From: Phaseolus vulgaris
Taxonomy: Eukaryota; Streptophyta; Magnoliopsida; Fabales; Fabaceae
NCBI RefSeq assembly: GCF_000499845.2
Contig: NC_023759.2
Coordinates: forward strand, 41,743,172 to 41,807,171
DNA length: 64,000 nt
Reading direction: 5' to 3'
Shown here: positions 1 through 13,689 of the stretch, in pieces
Position numbering within the stretch: the first letter of the stretch is position 1
How the letters are laid out: every line of letters begins with the position of its first letter
Translations under genes and position numbers: made by a program
Notes under the pieces: model-generated
The model's database searches: none
Seen by the model: the letters and a program-made list of their open reading frames with translations, nothing else
What the model was told of the DNA's origin: nothing

Positions 1-2636
1 CTTATCTTCTTCTGCACTTTCTTCTCTAGGGTAAGCTTTCTCACACGTCTTAATAAGATTGAATTTCTTGCATCAAGTTCTCATTCACAGTTAAAAGGAT
101 TCTCAAGTTACTTCCAAAACCAGCTTACACATTTTCTGAAGTTTGACTGACTTTAATGTATGAGATAATGATATGTTTAGAATTTTGACTAATGACTTTA
201 ATAGATGAGTTGCGTCCAAAAACATTTTATTTACCAACACGTTTCTTCATAAATATTTAAGGATTTTTCACTCGTAATGAAGAAAATATTGTATTTTTCG
301 TTTTTAAAACATTTTTAAGTGAATTATCTATTTTATCATTTTCAATTTTTATTTCAATATACATTTATTATGTTTTTTTTTTATCTCGCTAGATTATTCT
401 AACTAATTTTTCTCCCGTCATATTAATTAAATAAAGGGTATATTTATAGAATAGTTATATTATCTTGAATTTTTAAAAATTACAGATAAAAAATAATGAA
501 AATAATCGGCAGTCAAAAAGAGCGGATGGAATATTAGATGATATGATTATTAATGAATACTTATCCCATTTCAGAATAATAGTCTTTTTAGCTTTTTATT
601 TGTATTCTAAAGTAGTTTTTCTTTTTAACTATTTATTTTTCCAACAACACCTTTGTATATAATTGAGAATAATCAATACAGTATCATTCATACTGAAAAG
701 AAACAAAAAGCAGCTTTAAAAAGTTGATGTTTTTTCATGGAGTGAGGATCACTTTACTAGATTAATTTAGTGATGATTAATGTTTTCGTTAATTCAATGA
801 TGAATCTGATTTGAAATTCTTCTTTAACATGTATGGATGTGAAACATTTATTCTGAATTTCTCTTTGATATGTTTCCCCAAACACTGCAGAGTGATGAAA
901 ATGGACATAATCCCGTATGGAAAGCAATTGGGTACCAGGTGGACACCAAGAAAAAGTTGGTACGGAAGGAGAGGCCTCTAGAAAAGGGATTAATAGAGAC
1001 TATGCACGAAACTGATCATACTTTGATGCAATCCCTCGCTGAAAAAGGCCTTGAAGTTAGTGAAGATAAACTGCAGAACCTATACAAGGTCAAATGTGAT
1101 GTTGTCATTGTGGGGTCTGGTTGTGGTGGAGGTGTTGCAGCTGCAGTTCTTGCAAACTCTGGTCAGAAAGTAATCGTCCTAGAGAAAGGAGAGTACTTTG
1201 TTTCCCATGATTATTCTTCCCTGGAAGGACCATCCATGGACGAGCTATACGAATCAGGTGGCATTCTGTCAAGTCTTGATGGGAAGATGATGATCCTAGC
1301 TGGCTCAACTGTGGGTGGCGGCTCTGCTATAAATTGGTCTGCATGCATCAGAACACCTGATTCTGTTCTGAGGGAATGGTCTAAAAAAAATAAAATTCCA
1401 CTTTTTGCAAGCTCTGACTATCAATCTGCCATGGACTCGGTATGCAGAAGGATTGGTGTGACAGAGAAGTGCAAGAAAGAAAGCTTTCAGAATCGAGTTC
1501 TCATACAAGGATGTGAGAAAATGGGCTTCAAAGTAGAGTCAGTGGCTACAAATTCCTCAGCAGATCATTATTGTGGTTCATGCTGTTATGGTTGTAGGAC
1601 AGGAGATAAGAAGGGCACTGACTCTACTTGGTTGGTTGATGCTGTAGGAAATGGTGCAGTGATCCTCTCTGGATGTAAAGCTGAAAGATTCATACTTGAA
1701 GATGGAAATGATGGAATGAAGAAAAAGAAATGTTTAGGAGTGATTGCAGCAGCAACTTGGAGGAGTAAGGTAACAAAGAAACTCCTAATCGAATCCAAGG
1801 TAACTATTTCAGCATGTGGCTCTCTGTCCACTCCTCCTCTAATGATTTCTAGTGGACTGAAAAATCCAAACATTGGAAGGAATCTCCATCTCCACCCAGT
1901 TCAATTTGCATGGGGATACTTCCCAGAAGACATGACAAACTTCAGCGGCAACAACCATGAAGGTGGGATCATAACTTCGATCCACAAGGTACTTGCAGAA
2001 GATTCCACCCCAAGATTCATCATAGAAACACCTGCTCTAGGACCAGGATCATTTTCAGCATTGGTTCCCTGGCTTTCAGGGCATGATATGAAAGACAGGA
2101 TGGCAAAGTATGCAAGAACTGCTAACATTTTTGCATTGATAAGAGACCATGGATCAGGAAAAGTGAAGGCTGAAGGAAGAGTCACTTACAGACTTGACCA
2201 AGTAGACAAAGAAAACCTCAGAATTGGACTAAGGAAGGCCTTGAGGATTTTGGTTGCAGCAGGTGCTGTGGAAGTGGGCACATACAGGAGTGATGGACAA
2301 AGATTCAAATGTAGGGGGGTCAAGGAGGAAGATTTAGAGGAGTTTCTTGATACTGTCAAAATAGTTGGGGGTCCAAGGTCCAGGAATGAACTCTGGACAG
2401 TGTTGACATCTGCACATCAGATGACAAGTTGTAGAATGGGTGCCACTGAAGAAGAAGGTGCAGTTGATGAAACTGGTGAGAGTTGGGAAGCAAAAGGGTT
2501 GTATGTGTGTGATGGGAGTGTTTTGCCCACTGCAGTTGGTGTCAACCCCATGGTAACCATTCAGTCTACAGCATACTGCATTGCCAGCAAGATTGCAGAA
2601 TCACTTAACAAAGACAAACAAACCATAAATAAATAG
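1..2636 (+). CDS. FAO: Long-chain fatty-alcohol oxidase, 3' part (5' end outside window)
   Basis: FAD-dependent oxidase of the GMC family, expected to convert long-chain fatty alcohols to aldehydes in a membrane (omega-oxidation side of lipid metabolism). Two exons are visible. The tail of an upstream exon (1-30, reading [10 protein letters not shown]) is followed by a GT-AG intron (31-890) and a large exon 891-2636 that continues in phase 0 as [15 protein letters not shown]. An apparent Met at 870 lies in the intron and is not the start. Visible motifs: Rossmann FAD-binding GSGCGGG near the start of the large exon, the GMC signature [15 protein letters not shown], and a C-terminal block [11 protein letters not shown]...[15 protein letters not shown] with the expected catalytic His. 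The 591 residues seen leave about 150 N-terminal residues upstream, judging from family lengths near 740. The reading frame is intact to TAG at 2636. Confidence 0.93.
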
Positions 2637-5600
2637 TTAAGTTGTATTATTTCAATGCAAATTTTTAGTCAAATTGTATTATTCCCATACAAGTTTATAG
2701 TCAAGTTGTATAATTTCAATGCATAATTTATCCCTGCTACACCGGCATTGTCACTTGTAAGTTGTAGTTAATGAATTTCAATGTAACTATGTCAACGCAT
2801 GCTATGGAGGACTTTATAATCAAATGTTAATCTGTGTTTTTATGAATTATATACTATTACTGTTTAAGGTTATTAAATTTTCTTGATATATATAAAATTA
2901 ATTAAATATTAAGAGAAGAATAAATGCATAAATAATAATAAAAAGTACTTAATGTTATCTAAAATTTTGAAAATAACAGTTAAATAAAATATGAGAACTT
3001 GACAAAAGGGAAATGAGTAACTTGTAATATAGGAAGAGCAGAAGCACCATAAGGACAGAAAATCGGTGAGAGCCATAAGGTGACATGACCCCTGCTGGTC
3101 CTGATTGAGGTTGATGGATCCATTATCATGCCAGCTTGTGTTACCATCAACCAAATACAACTTCAATTTGTACTCCATTAACAGCAAGAGAACTCAACCA
3201 AGAATAACCAGAAATGGTATCAATACTTCAACTGTATGGAAGAAAAGCCATGATATAACCACCACAGCTATAAGAAGCTTTTTTGCTTCAATTCTCTCCT
3301 CATAAATGTGAATTCTTGATTACATGAACCGCAGCCCAGAAAAAAAAAGTTTAGAACTCAGAATAATTCTGTGAATAAAAGCAATACTTCATTTACAGGT
3401 CACTTTCACTGCTCTCTAGACGACATCATCCAATTGTCAACTTTGAGCCCTTATAGTTTTACTGTGATCTTTGAAGTGCTATTGTACTTAATTCAAGAGT
3501 CTTTGTCAGCTTTTCTTCATGAATCCTTTTTTTGAAAATGATATAATCCTAATTGAAAATCCAATAAAGAAAATACTTGGAAAGTTAGAAGCACAACACA
3601 AGGCTTCTGTGTAAGTAGAGTAAAACCGATTCAGTACAAGGAAGTGGAATGTACATTTAGCAGGAGGTGCATCAATATTTCTAGATTAGTGTTGAAAAGT
3701 GGGAAAATAGCAGGTAACAGTTTAAGTATCATGAGTTCATTATACACAATGACAGATAAATGAGAAGTAAACATAAGATTAAAATGGGGTGAATGAAATT
3801 GAAAAATGTTTCTAAGTGTCATCCTTGAGAAAAGAGCTGCTCAAACATGAGGGAACAAGGGTCATCTTTTACATGCTTGTTTCAAAAACTTGACCAATGA
3901 TTCTGAATAGTAGGATCTATATGTTGTTTGAAAGTTTTTAGAGGTTCTTTGGAGTTTGAATGCTCAAGCAAACACATTCTGTGGTGTCCCTTGACCATGG
4001 TTTTGTATGTTAATGTCATTTTTGTTAAAAAATGTTGCTTTTATGACTTAGATCAGTACCTGTACTTGCTTTGGTTTATGATGATATATTGGTATGTTAA
4101 CCGAAACTGTGAAAAATAAAACTTTAATGCTCAATTTAAACAGAGAGAATAGGGTAGAAAGATATTGATTTTGTAAGAAAAAGTGTGTTTGGTATCAATT
4201 AAATTGTGAGGAAATAAAAGGAAAGTGCATCTCTTCAAAAGTGTTTGTCATATATGCTGTGATTCAAGAGGAGAGTCACCTCAGTGACTTTTTTTTTTCC
4301 TCCAAATACAATTTTTTTTCATTTTAGTGGTATATGTATTTTATTTTTGTTATTTTTTATTTACATTTTCTTGTTTTCTATATTTACATATCTTTACAAA
4401 ATATCAATTTATAATTTTAATTTAAAATTAATTTTAAAATATATTAATTCATTTATTATATATAAATATTATTATTGATTATATAATATAATATAATCAA
4501 GTAATATTAAATAATAATAATAATATTTAATAAAGGTATTAAAAGAAATAAATATTAATAATTAATAATAATGAATATATAATTATTTATAATAAAAACA
4601 TAAATTTATACAATAATAATGTTGATTATAAAAATATAAAATATTATTAGCATTTAAATTTGAAATAAAAAATACTTGTAATTAAAATTTTGTAAAGCAG
4701 TTCCATTTAAATATTATATATTTTTATATAATAATAATATTAGTGATTTATATTTTTTAAAATATTAAGGTTATATTTTTTAAGTAAATATTTTTAATTA
4801 ATATTTTACTTCGTTTTAAATTATTTTTCCAATGTTTTTTACAATTTTTAATATTACAATTAAATAAATAAAAAATATGAAATTTTGTGACAATAATAAA
4901 TAACTTGTATTTCTTGTAAAAAAATATTAAACATTAAAAAAATTACAAAATTTTAATTAACTCAAATCTACCCAAAACAAATTCATATTTCATTATTTAA
5001 ATATTTTAAAGATAAGGATAACTTTGTAAACTTATATTTTTAAAAAAAATAAAATTATCTCACAATCATAACATCACTAAGAAATTTTGATAAATTTTTC
5101 TTACAAATTCAATCTAACACGTTCACTTTCCTCTCAAATCATCATATATCAACTTCCTTAAATCTTCACATTTCTATTCTTAATCCAAATACAACCTAAA
5201 TCTTTCAAATTTTGTGCCATTGTGTTTAGAGCAATAATGCTCACTTCATTCAACCATCTAAATGAAATTAAATGCACTGATATAGCTAGACAATAAATAC
5301 TCCTTTCACGAATATATTGTTAATTCAATCTCAAAATCAATTTTGGAAACTATTTTTTTATAAAAAATTCAAAATATTTATAAATATCTAAGTTTTATAA
5401 TGATCTAATTTTTATAAATATCTATATATTATAAATATTAAATATATAAACTGGTAGTACTATATTATAAGAAAATAACGTGTCACACCTATAAGGTATG
5501 GATCCTTAAATTCAATCTATTTTCTTCCATTAACAATATGATAAATAAAAAAAATAAAAATAAAAACATTCACGCGTGAATCAAGCAAGTTCAATATTTA

Positions 5601-8600
5601 TTTTAATTGCCATAAAAGAGACAATGACAGTTAATAAATAAAGTTGAACTTCAATATAATAATACTATACTAACGAATAGTATAAAAACTTCTTATAATA
5701 TCTTACTTATTATTTTAAGATACTATATATATATATCAAATTTTATTTCATTTTTATAAATAGTAAGAGAATTTGTGAGGAGATTAATAATAAATATAAT
5801 ATTCTTTTTACAGTAAAACGTAGCATATTCTGAGAACATAGCTTCGGTGTTTAGGATTTAAAATGAATAACTGAAAAAAAAGTATTGGATAGAGTTAACT
5901 TTAAGTATGACGCTAAAAGAACATTAATTAATAGTAATTTATTTTACTCTTCAAAAGGAAATTTAAAGTATTTTTGTTATATATCTCATCATCTATGCCA
6001 AACATATAATTGATTATATCAGGTATATACTTCATTATATTCTTTAATTATAGATCATTTTTTTATTTAAAAAATAACAATAATTGAAATAATATTACAA
6101 ATAATAAATAAATTATTAATAACAAATACTTTTTTCTTAATTTTGACTTACTTCAACTTTATTTTTCTTAATAAAAAAAGTTCCCTTTCCATTATTTTTA
6201 TTTTCTTTCCCCTAAATTTTATGATAGACTTTTTTTTAAAAATTATTATCTTTAAGAAGGAAAATTTAACAATGTTTTTTTAAAAAAAACACTGGATAAA
6301 AATAATATTATAATAAGTTATGTTAAATTACAATGTAATTTACTAATTATATTTTAAGCAGTTTTATACCCAGATTTGAAATAATTGTTTGTGGCAGTTA
6401 TTCATATTCTTGTATAATAATATTTGAGTCTATAATTTGAATGTGGGATAGCTTTCTAGTATATTTTTTTCAAAAAAAATGGCTATTGATGTCTTTCTCA
6501 TTTCTCACATGATGTATGTATTTATGAGTTTTTTTAAAAAAGAAAAAACTTATATATGTTGTTTTAATTGTTATACTTGTTTAGTATTTTTTTTATGAGA
6601 TCTTTCTTAATTTTCTATAAAAAGTTGCTATTCAAAATTTTCCCCAAATTTTGCATGAAATATTCAGAGAAAAAATATTATAAAATATATATAAAAAATT
6701 AATAGTAGTTGTTTTTAATTAAATTTATATATGCAACTAAAAAACAAAAATACTTTTGCAATTTGTTTGCACTGATTCTTATTCTAGTTTGCTTGATTTA
6801 CTAAACGGTAACTTATTTTAATCAATTCGGCGGTAAGTTAAGTTTGATTTTTAAAAAGGGATATAGATTATAAGCAAATGGTAATTCCTAATTTGTCTTT
6901 CTATGTTCTTTTTTAAACGTGGTTAATAGTTTTTTAAGAAATTAATATATATAATAAAAAAATAACTTTAACAAAAAAAAATCTTAAAAAAAAAAAAAAT
7001 ATATATATATATATATATATTTTTTGTTTTTACATCACAATGAATAAAAGTGTTAAAGATTGTCTAAATGAGAATAAAATAATTAATGATTAATATTTTT
7101 TAATTTAAAAATGTAGTTAAATAAATTTAAAAATTTGAATAAAAAATAAAAATTTATAATTATATTAATTTAAATATTAACAAATAATGTGAGGAGATAT
7201 ACGTTATTAATTTACATAAACTTTATTTTTTATACATGGGAGGAGTAAAGAACCTAAAACCCAAGAAGAAAACTAAATCTTGATAACTAAACACAGACTA
7301 AGTATAAACTTATATCCATCCTTTTGTTCATTGGTAAATTTGCTATGAAAAAGTTGGACTAGCTTTTTCTTACACCAAAAACATGTTTGGTTATATTTAT
7401 TTTTAAAAATATTTGTTAATTGGTTATGTTCTTGTTCTCTATAAATTTTATAATTTTTGTAGTTCTATGAAAATTATTCACTTTTTAGTTTTTTCACTTA
7501 ACAAAATTATATGATTCCAAAAGAAAATCTCATTGCGTATGCTTTTAGTCCAAGTTTTTAATTTTGTTTATATCAATAAGAACAAATAATTATTTTCTTT
7601 AAATAATCTAAACTAGTAGATAAGGAAATGTGTTAAATGTACATTTGACTTTTGGGATGTATGGGTTGAATGAAGTAAGAGAATAAGAGATAGGAAGAAA
7701 TAAGTTTATGGAATGATTTGATGAAAAAAGAAGTTAAAATAATATAAATAAATTCAATAAGTGAAACTTATATAAGAAAAATTAAATATATGAATATGCT
7801 AATTAAATAAGAACCTTAAAGTACTTTGGTTTTCATCTCTAAAACATCTTTTTTTTTTGTTTTTTTTTTATTTAATTGTCTTTAAGGTTTTCATAAAAAG
7901 ACCAAAAACATATAATTGCTATTTTTTATCTTAACAAAATAGTTATGTATTTTCTATATTTGGTTTATATAATCATAATAGATATTTGTAAATTCTTTAA
8001 GATTTTGTGAAAAAGGTATAATTGATAAAAATAATAATTAATGTCATTTTGAAGGTGACCAGTAAAATTATATAAAAAATTATAAAAATTTGATAATTAA
8101 AACTAAAAAAATATAAAATATATATTTTTATCTATATTCTCATGCAGTATTTATTACCATATATCGTGTTTAAATGAGAGATATTAATAGAGTTTAATTT
8201 ATATTTATAAAACTTTGATATATTTTATAATAAAAATGTTTTTGAATATTTAAAAAAAAAATTATATATATATATATATTACTTAACCTTAATTAGAATA
8301 TTGTTATTATTGTTGAACACGATTTTTTTATTAACATAAGCATATATTTATTATTTCTAGTTGAGGTCAATTAAAGTATGTTGATAAGAGTTAACTCATG
8401 TCATTTCTCACAAATGTCAGTCATGATTTTTCTTAATCAACATTAAGAACTATTTTTTACTAATATCAACTACAATTTTACAAAACTATTTTTTTATTTG
8501 TTAGGTCAAAATTATTTATCATTTATATTTATTAGAACCTTCTTTATCAACATGAATGAATGTATCTACTTTAGATGTGAATAAGTTAGAGAAACTATGT

Positions 8601-8890
8601 AGTTGTTATTTTTGTTAGATTGAAGCATAACTTTTGTATTTGATATTTCTAGATTTGATATAATTAAAACGCATTATCCAGATAATCAAAATTTAAAATT
8701 AAATATTTGAAAATAAAACCAATTCAATTATATTTTATTTTATTTTTTTAAACGATGAATTCTATTTAATAAGAATTGGAAAAAAAAAAGAGATAAAAGA
8801 ATAGAAAGGCAGAAAAAATGAGTCATCTCCTGCACCGCTTGACATTAATGTAATATGTGATAGTGAACAAGGCCATTTAGTTTCATTAGT
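2637..8890. other. AT-rich intergenic region, no gene recognised
   Basis: The first ~250 bases are probably the FAO 3' UTR and contain an imperfectly repeated AAGTTGTATTATTTCAATGC-like phrase around 2640-2730. Beyond that the DNA is very AT-rich with poly-A/T runs and an AT dinucleotide run at about 7000-7020 after poly-A, and another near 8263-8279. The open frames around 2909-3305 and 3631-4478 resemble no family I know and have no gene-like composition. Nothing else is supportable here. Confidence 0.6.
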
Positions 8891-8893
8891 GAA

Positions 8894-8901
8894 TATAAAT
8901 A
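8894..8901 (+). promoter_or_regulatory. TATA box of the small-protein gene at 9100
   Basis: TATAAATA inside GTGAATATAAATACC, followed by a pyrimidine-rich leader (many TTCTTC/CACTC tracts, about 8925-9060) that leads to the ATG at 9100. Spacing of roughly 200 bases to the start codon fits a ~170-base 5' UTR. Confidence 0.55.
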
Positions 8902-9067
8902 CCACACACACCCCATACCTTCTTCATCATTTTCTTTTCTGCACTCACTCCAACAATCGTTACCTCGTTATCATCGCTTTTCTTCTTCTCAATTCACTTT
9001 TCTTTCACTCCACTGTTCATCCACACTCTCACATTCCTTCTTTATTATTTTTCATTTTTTCAGTCTA

Positions 9068-9091
9068 ATGATGGTGACGTGTGCAGTGTAG
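9068..9091 (+). promoter_or_regulatory. Short upstream ORF (7 codons) just before the main start
   Basis: ATGATG begins a reading frame MMVTCAV ending in TAG at 9089-9091, eight bases before the ATG at 9100. If the leader is transcribed from the TATA box at 8894, ribosomes meet this uORF first; such closely spaced uORFs usually lower main-ORF translation. Translation of the uORF itself is not shown. Confidence 0.45.
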
Positions 9092-9099
9092 AACAAAAG

Positions 9100-9459
9100 A
9101 TGAGTACCAAAACGATGCGTCCTCCCTCTCGCCGTGCACCACTGCCGCTCAACGGTGGTGCTAAGCGGAAAGAGAGGCATCACGGTTCACCGAAACTCAA
9201 TTCCTCGAAATTGCCCAAGCTTGAGGGTCCCAACCCAGTCTCAACGAACATGCTTCTGGCTGGGTACTTGGCCCATGAATTTCTTAGCAAAGGAACTCTG
9301 TTGGGCCGCAGAATGGGCCAGTCCCCGGGCCTGCAAGAGGAGTCACAGGAGCAGAAGTACCAGAGGTATGTGGAGCTAACCCTACTGTTGAAGACGGATG
9401 GGGCCCACCTCTTTGACATTGTAAACCCAAACCAGCTGGCCCAGTTCTTAAAGCTATAA
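9100..9459 (+). CDS. Small conserved plant protein of unknown function (119 aa)
   Basis: Single-exon gene. I chose the ATG at 9100 (MSTKTMRPPSRRAPLPLNGG) because the longer open frame from 9079 begins with GTG. The protein has a basic, proline-rich N-terminus (about residues 1-45), then the block NMLLAGYLAHEFLSKGTLLG (about residues 51-70), and an acidic/Gln-rich stretch before the C-terminal block LLKTDGAHLFDIVNPNQLA. The combination of a basic head, an LLAGYLAxEFL segment and a TDGAHLxxIVNPxQLAxFL tail is one I recall from uncharacterised dicot proteins of about 120-140 residues; I know of no assigned function. No signal peptide or membrane segment is visible, and the basic head would suit a nuclear protein, which is a guess. 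A TATA box and a pyrimidine-rich leader precede it, which supports a real gene. Confidence 0.75.
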   Translation: MSTKTMRPPSRRAPLPLNGGAKRKERHHGSPKLNSSKLPKLEGPNPVSTNMLLAGYLAHEFLSKGTLLGRRMGQSPGLQEESQEQKYQRYVELTLLLKTDGAHLFDIVNPNQLAQFLKL

Positions 9460-12085
9460 TTACAAGGTGTTTTCTTCTTAACATTAACACACAAGAAGAC
9501 CTAGCCAAACAAAAATGGCTAACATAGACTTCCTAGGAACTACCATCAGTGAAAAAGTAGTGAGGAAGATGAATCTGCATTTCTAGTTCTGCTTTCTGCC
9601 CATCTATCCATGCATGCAACCACTTTTATATCTAAGATGATCATCATGATGTATGATGTATGATGTGTGATGAATGACTCCATTCTCATCTCACTTTTTA
9701 ATGCTTTCATAATTCATGGATTCCCAGTTTTTCTTCTCATAACTGTTTTTCTAAGAAATTACTTTTGCTGTTTCATCTTCTTCTTCTTCCTCTTCTGTGT
9801 TCATTATTCTTACATTATAAATTAATTGTAAAATCTAAAGACCATAAAGCATATTTGAGTACCTTTGTAAATAGTTTCATTAATTAGTGGTTAAAAATTG
9901 TCACGGGTCATCGCTTAAATATATATATATATATATAATAACTTATTAAAGAAGGGTGTTTGTAATAAAATTATACTTTAAAGTTTTAGTATTTAAATTA
10001 AAATGTTCATGTTCTTATACATTTTTCAAATTTATAAATATTCTCTTTAAAAAAATTATATATGTACATTATTTTTATAAAATCAAATATTTAATAGTAA
10101 AGTATTACTTTAAAGCACAAAATATAAAGTATAAAATATAAAATTTTCATAAAGATGTTCTATCATTTAATATATGTACCATTAAATATAACCCATTAAG
10201 TAAGACATTAAAACACTTTACTTAATATTTTAATAAGTTTTAAATAAAATAAGTATTTGTTGAATTTTGTATTTTTTAATATAATCTTATCCATTTACAG
10301 TGATTACTATTTTAGTCATTAAAATATAAATTAAAATTATATTATTTTCTTCAATAAATTATTATTATTTTATTTCTTTCTTAGGAAAAGTGATGCATAT
10401 ATTGAAAGAATATAACTATTTTAATAAAGATAATTTTAAATATTATATTTGTTATTATTTATAAAATAATCTCAATATAGAAGACGGAAGTGTAACATTT
10501 TTTTAATGTTCAAAATTTTGTTTTTAACCTTTATTATTGATTAATAATAAAAATAAGTTAAAAAAAAACTAAGTTTGAATAAGTTTTGATGATTCATAAA
10601 CGTTCATCCACCACGGATATCATAATATTATCGATATTTATTTATTATAATGATTTTGAAATTAAATTATAATTAATGATGATAATACATTTTTGACAAT
10701 ATATAAAGATGCATGTCAAATTTTAATTTGAGACTTAATTTTTAACATGTGCCATGATTAATACACGTTGAAAAAAAATATTTATAATATAAGGGTGGGT
10801 TATTCATTAAACAATATCTAATTTGAATGTTCTATAGATATATGAGTAAACAAACACCTTTTTCAGAAATAGTTTTGTTTGAAGTACTATGGTGCATAAT
10901 AATATAAAAATTCTCTTATATATTAGAATTTTGATTTATTATACTATAAGATATTGACCTGTTTTACTATATTGAAAATATTAAAAGTTGAAACATTTGA
11001 TGCCATTGAAGTAGTGTTCTTCCAGCCGCCACTCTCTGCCATTGTTGTTCTTCCAGCTGGCACTCTTTGTGTCAGTGTTGTCTTTTCCTCTCCTATTAGT
11101 ACCAATCCAAGGTAAAATATATAGGAATGGTGACAGGTGAGGAGCTTCATCCTTATCTTTTATAACTTACCATGATAAGATGCTCACCTAACTCTTGTCA
11201 CTTTTGTTAGTCCAAACAACTTTTTTTTTAATTCATAGGGTGGTTATTAAGAGAATTATTGGAAAAACTATTAAAATGAAAACAAATTAAAAATCGAACA
11301 CTCTCTCTTTTCTCTCTTCAATATATATATTACAAGTACATTAACTTTTTTTTATTTTGCATGAAATTTTAATTGTTTTTATGCAGACTGACATGCAGGT
11401 TTTCGAGTCATCTCTATATAGATGCATATGAATAATTAATTATTTTAAGAATTAATACAAGATAGGTCAACTTACATTATCAATCTTATAAGTCAAGTTG
11501 AATTATCTTAATGTAAGTCAAGTTGAATTAAATTTGTAAAAATCTTAAATTAAGTTTTATGAATGTTGGATTACATTCTTTAAATAACATCTTAAATATA
11601 AGTTTCATGAATGAAAAAATTTATATAAAAGATGAGATTTCTTTAAGTAAGGTATTAGATTCAAAGAACTATTTGATTCAAAAGAGAAATTAAAATTAAA
11701 CATTATATTTGACTTAAATAAAGGAATTATAAATAATAGAAAGGGAAAAAATTATTATTACATATTATGTTTAATTCAAAGAATAAAAGAAAACAAATCC
11801 AAGAGTTTTAAAAAAATAATTTAATATTACATTCTTGTAATTCTAAATTTACAAATAAGTAAAAATATTTAGTTAATATATATAATTTAAATGTTTTATA
11901 AATCATGTCTTCTCTTTCAAAAATGTTTATATATATATATATAAAACGATAGATTATTATGGAAGGGATTTTACTTCTCTGCCCTCCAAAAACTTTAACC
12001 AAAGTAAAAAATTATTTCCTCTCCTAAATCTTGAACAAAACATTATGTACAAATGATTAGTTAATAGAGAAATATTTTTCATAAT
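9460..12085. other. Intergenic, AT-rich; short tandem repeats
   Basis: The 3' UTR of the preceding gene carries a short tandem TGATGTA-type repeat at about 9645-9678. An AT run lies at about 9921-9937. Around 11010-11075 the phrase GTTCTTCCAGC..CACTCT occurs twice about 34 bases apart in a locally GC-richer patch, possibly a captured fragment. No gene recognised. Confidence 0.5.
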
Positions 12086-12732
12086 TGTTGGAGATCTCAC
12101 ATCGACTAGAGATGAGAATATTTTATTGTATATGTTGGAGATTTCACATCGACTAGATATTAGAGTCTTTCATAGTATATAAGTGGGTGCAAACTTCACC
12201 TCATTGAGTTGGTTTTATGAGGTTGAGTTAGACTTTAAGTTCACTTCTTCACATGGTATCAAAGTCATTTTGAGCCTATCCTAGCGAGTATTTGTTGGGT
12301 TTATCAATCCACCCGCTATCGGGCCGTTATCAGACTACCCATAACATATATCTCCACGCACGAGTTGGTAGCCTCGACGTGAGGGGGTGTGGAGATCCCA
12401 CATCGACTAAATATTAGAGTCTTTCATAGTATATAAGTGGGTGCAAACTTCACCTCATTGAGCCGGTTTTATGAGGTTGAGTTAGGCTTTAAGTCCACTT
12501 CTTCACAGTATATAAGTGGGTGCAAACCTCACCTCATTGAGTCGGTTTTATGAGGTTGAGTTAGGCTTTAAGTCCACTTCTTCACAGTATATAAGTGGGT
12601 GCAAACCTCACCCCCATGAGCCGGTTTTATGGGATTGAGTTAGCCTTAAAGTCTACTTTGTAATATGGTATCAAAGCCATTTCGAGCATATTCTAGAGAG
12701 TGTTTGTTGAGCTTATCAAGTCACTTGTTATC
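12086..12732 (+). mobile_element. TRIM-like mini LTR retroelement with extra tandem LTR pieces
   Basis: Two direct repeats of ~120 bases, 12133-12253 and 12388-12507, both start TGTTGGAGAT/TGTGGAGAT + CACATCGACTA and end in CTTCTTCACA. Between them are 134 bases that begin with TGGTATCAAAGTC (12254), a primer-binding site complementary to the initiator-Met tRNA 3' end, and end with a purine tract GAGGGGG (12381-12387). That layout (short LTR, PBS, tiny non-coding core, PPT, LTR) is that of a terminal-repeat retrotransposon in miniature. After the second LTR the 3' two thirds of the LTR recur twice more in tandem (12508-12585 and 12586-12665), followed by another PBS-like TGGTATCAAAGCC (12666-12678) and ~55 bases of core. 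A partial LTR head also precedes the element (12086-12132). No coding capacity; such elements need help from autonomous retrotransposons. Confidence 0.8.
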
Positions 12733-13689
12733 TATAGATTAATATAACTTTGAGTAAAACATAACAAAGTAGTTCACTTCTAATTTAAAAAGTTTTTCAA
12801 ATCCTTTTCAAAAACTTCCTTTTCTATCTTAAAGAAAATTATGTGTATTCTCTATTTGAAAGAGTTAAACTATCAGGAATATTATAACACACTATAGATT
12901 AATTAACTATTTTAAGATATGATAATTAACTATTTTGATATATGATTGATTAAAAAAAAATATGTTTACAATGATTCATCTTGACCTGAGATTATATTTA
13001 GTTATTTGCACTTCACCAATAGTTTTATTGACATATAAGATTGTTATAAATTATAAAACCCACGTTTTAATTAAAAATAAAATTTAAATGGATAAAGAAT
13101 ATAAGGTTTACAAATAAATATAGATATTCTTTTATTTCCTTTAGAATTTTTATGTCTCAAAAACTTTTTTTATTTAAATTCACTATAGGTTTAGAGAAGT
13201 ATTTGATTGTTATTATTTTAACAAATTATAAATTTAAGGATGAAGTTATATAAAGTGTTTAGTGAACTAGTAAGAATAAAGTTTTGATAAATTTTTCAAT
13301 TCTTACATAAGATTATGTAGTTTTTCTTCTTTTCTTTCAATATTTGTTAAAGGGAGGATTTTTTTTTTTATGTAGGATTTGATCTTTGGAAACTTTTTTG
13401 GATTTCTTTTAGGTTTCTAGAAGTGCTAGAAGAAACTATTAGCTAGTATGCAACATTTGGATATGGAGAGTTAATGTTTGCACTTATTCAAAATAAGTGA
13501 TTATTTAAATGTGTAGGTGGAAAACTATATGTATATTTTGAGGATCATTGGTGATGTTATAAAAGATTAGTTGGGAAATTATAAACAATGTAAGTGATGT
13601 TTTGAATGTTTGGGAATATAGTTGAGAGTTGCTTTTAATGGTGGTTTTCTCTTAATTGATGGAAATATGTGTTTTCAAGCTTAATATTG

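Noticed and set aside
870..890. Start codon of the FAO frame at 870
   Set aside because: This stretch precedes a splice acceptor (ACTGCAG at 884-890), and the exon joins in phase to the exon tail at 1-30; the Met is intronic.
2909..3305. Possible gene fragment on either strand
   Set aside because: The translated stretches match no family I know and there are no splice or promoter signals to support them.
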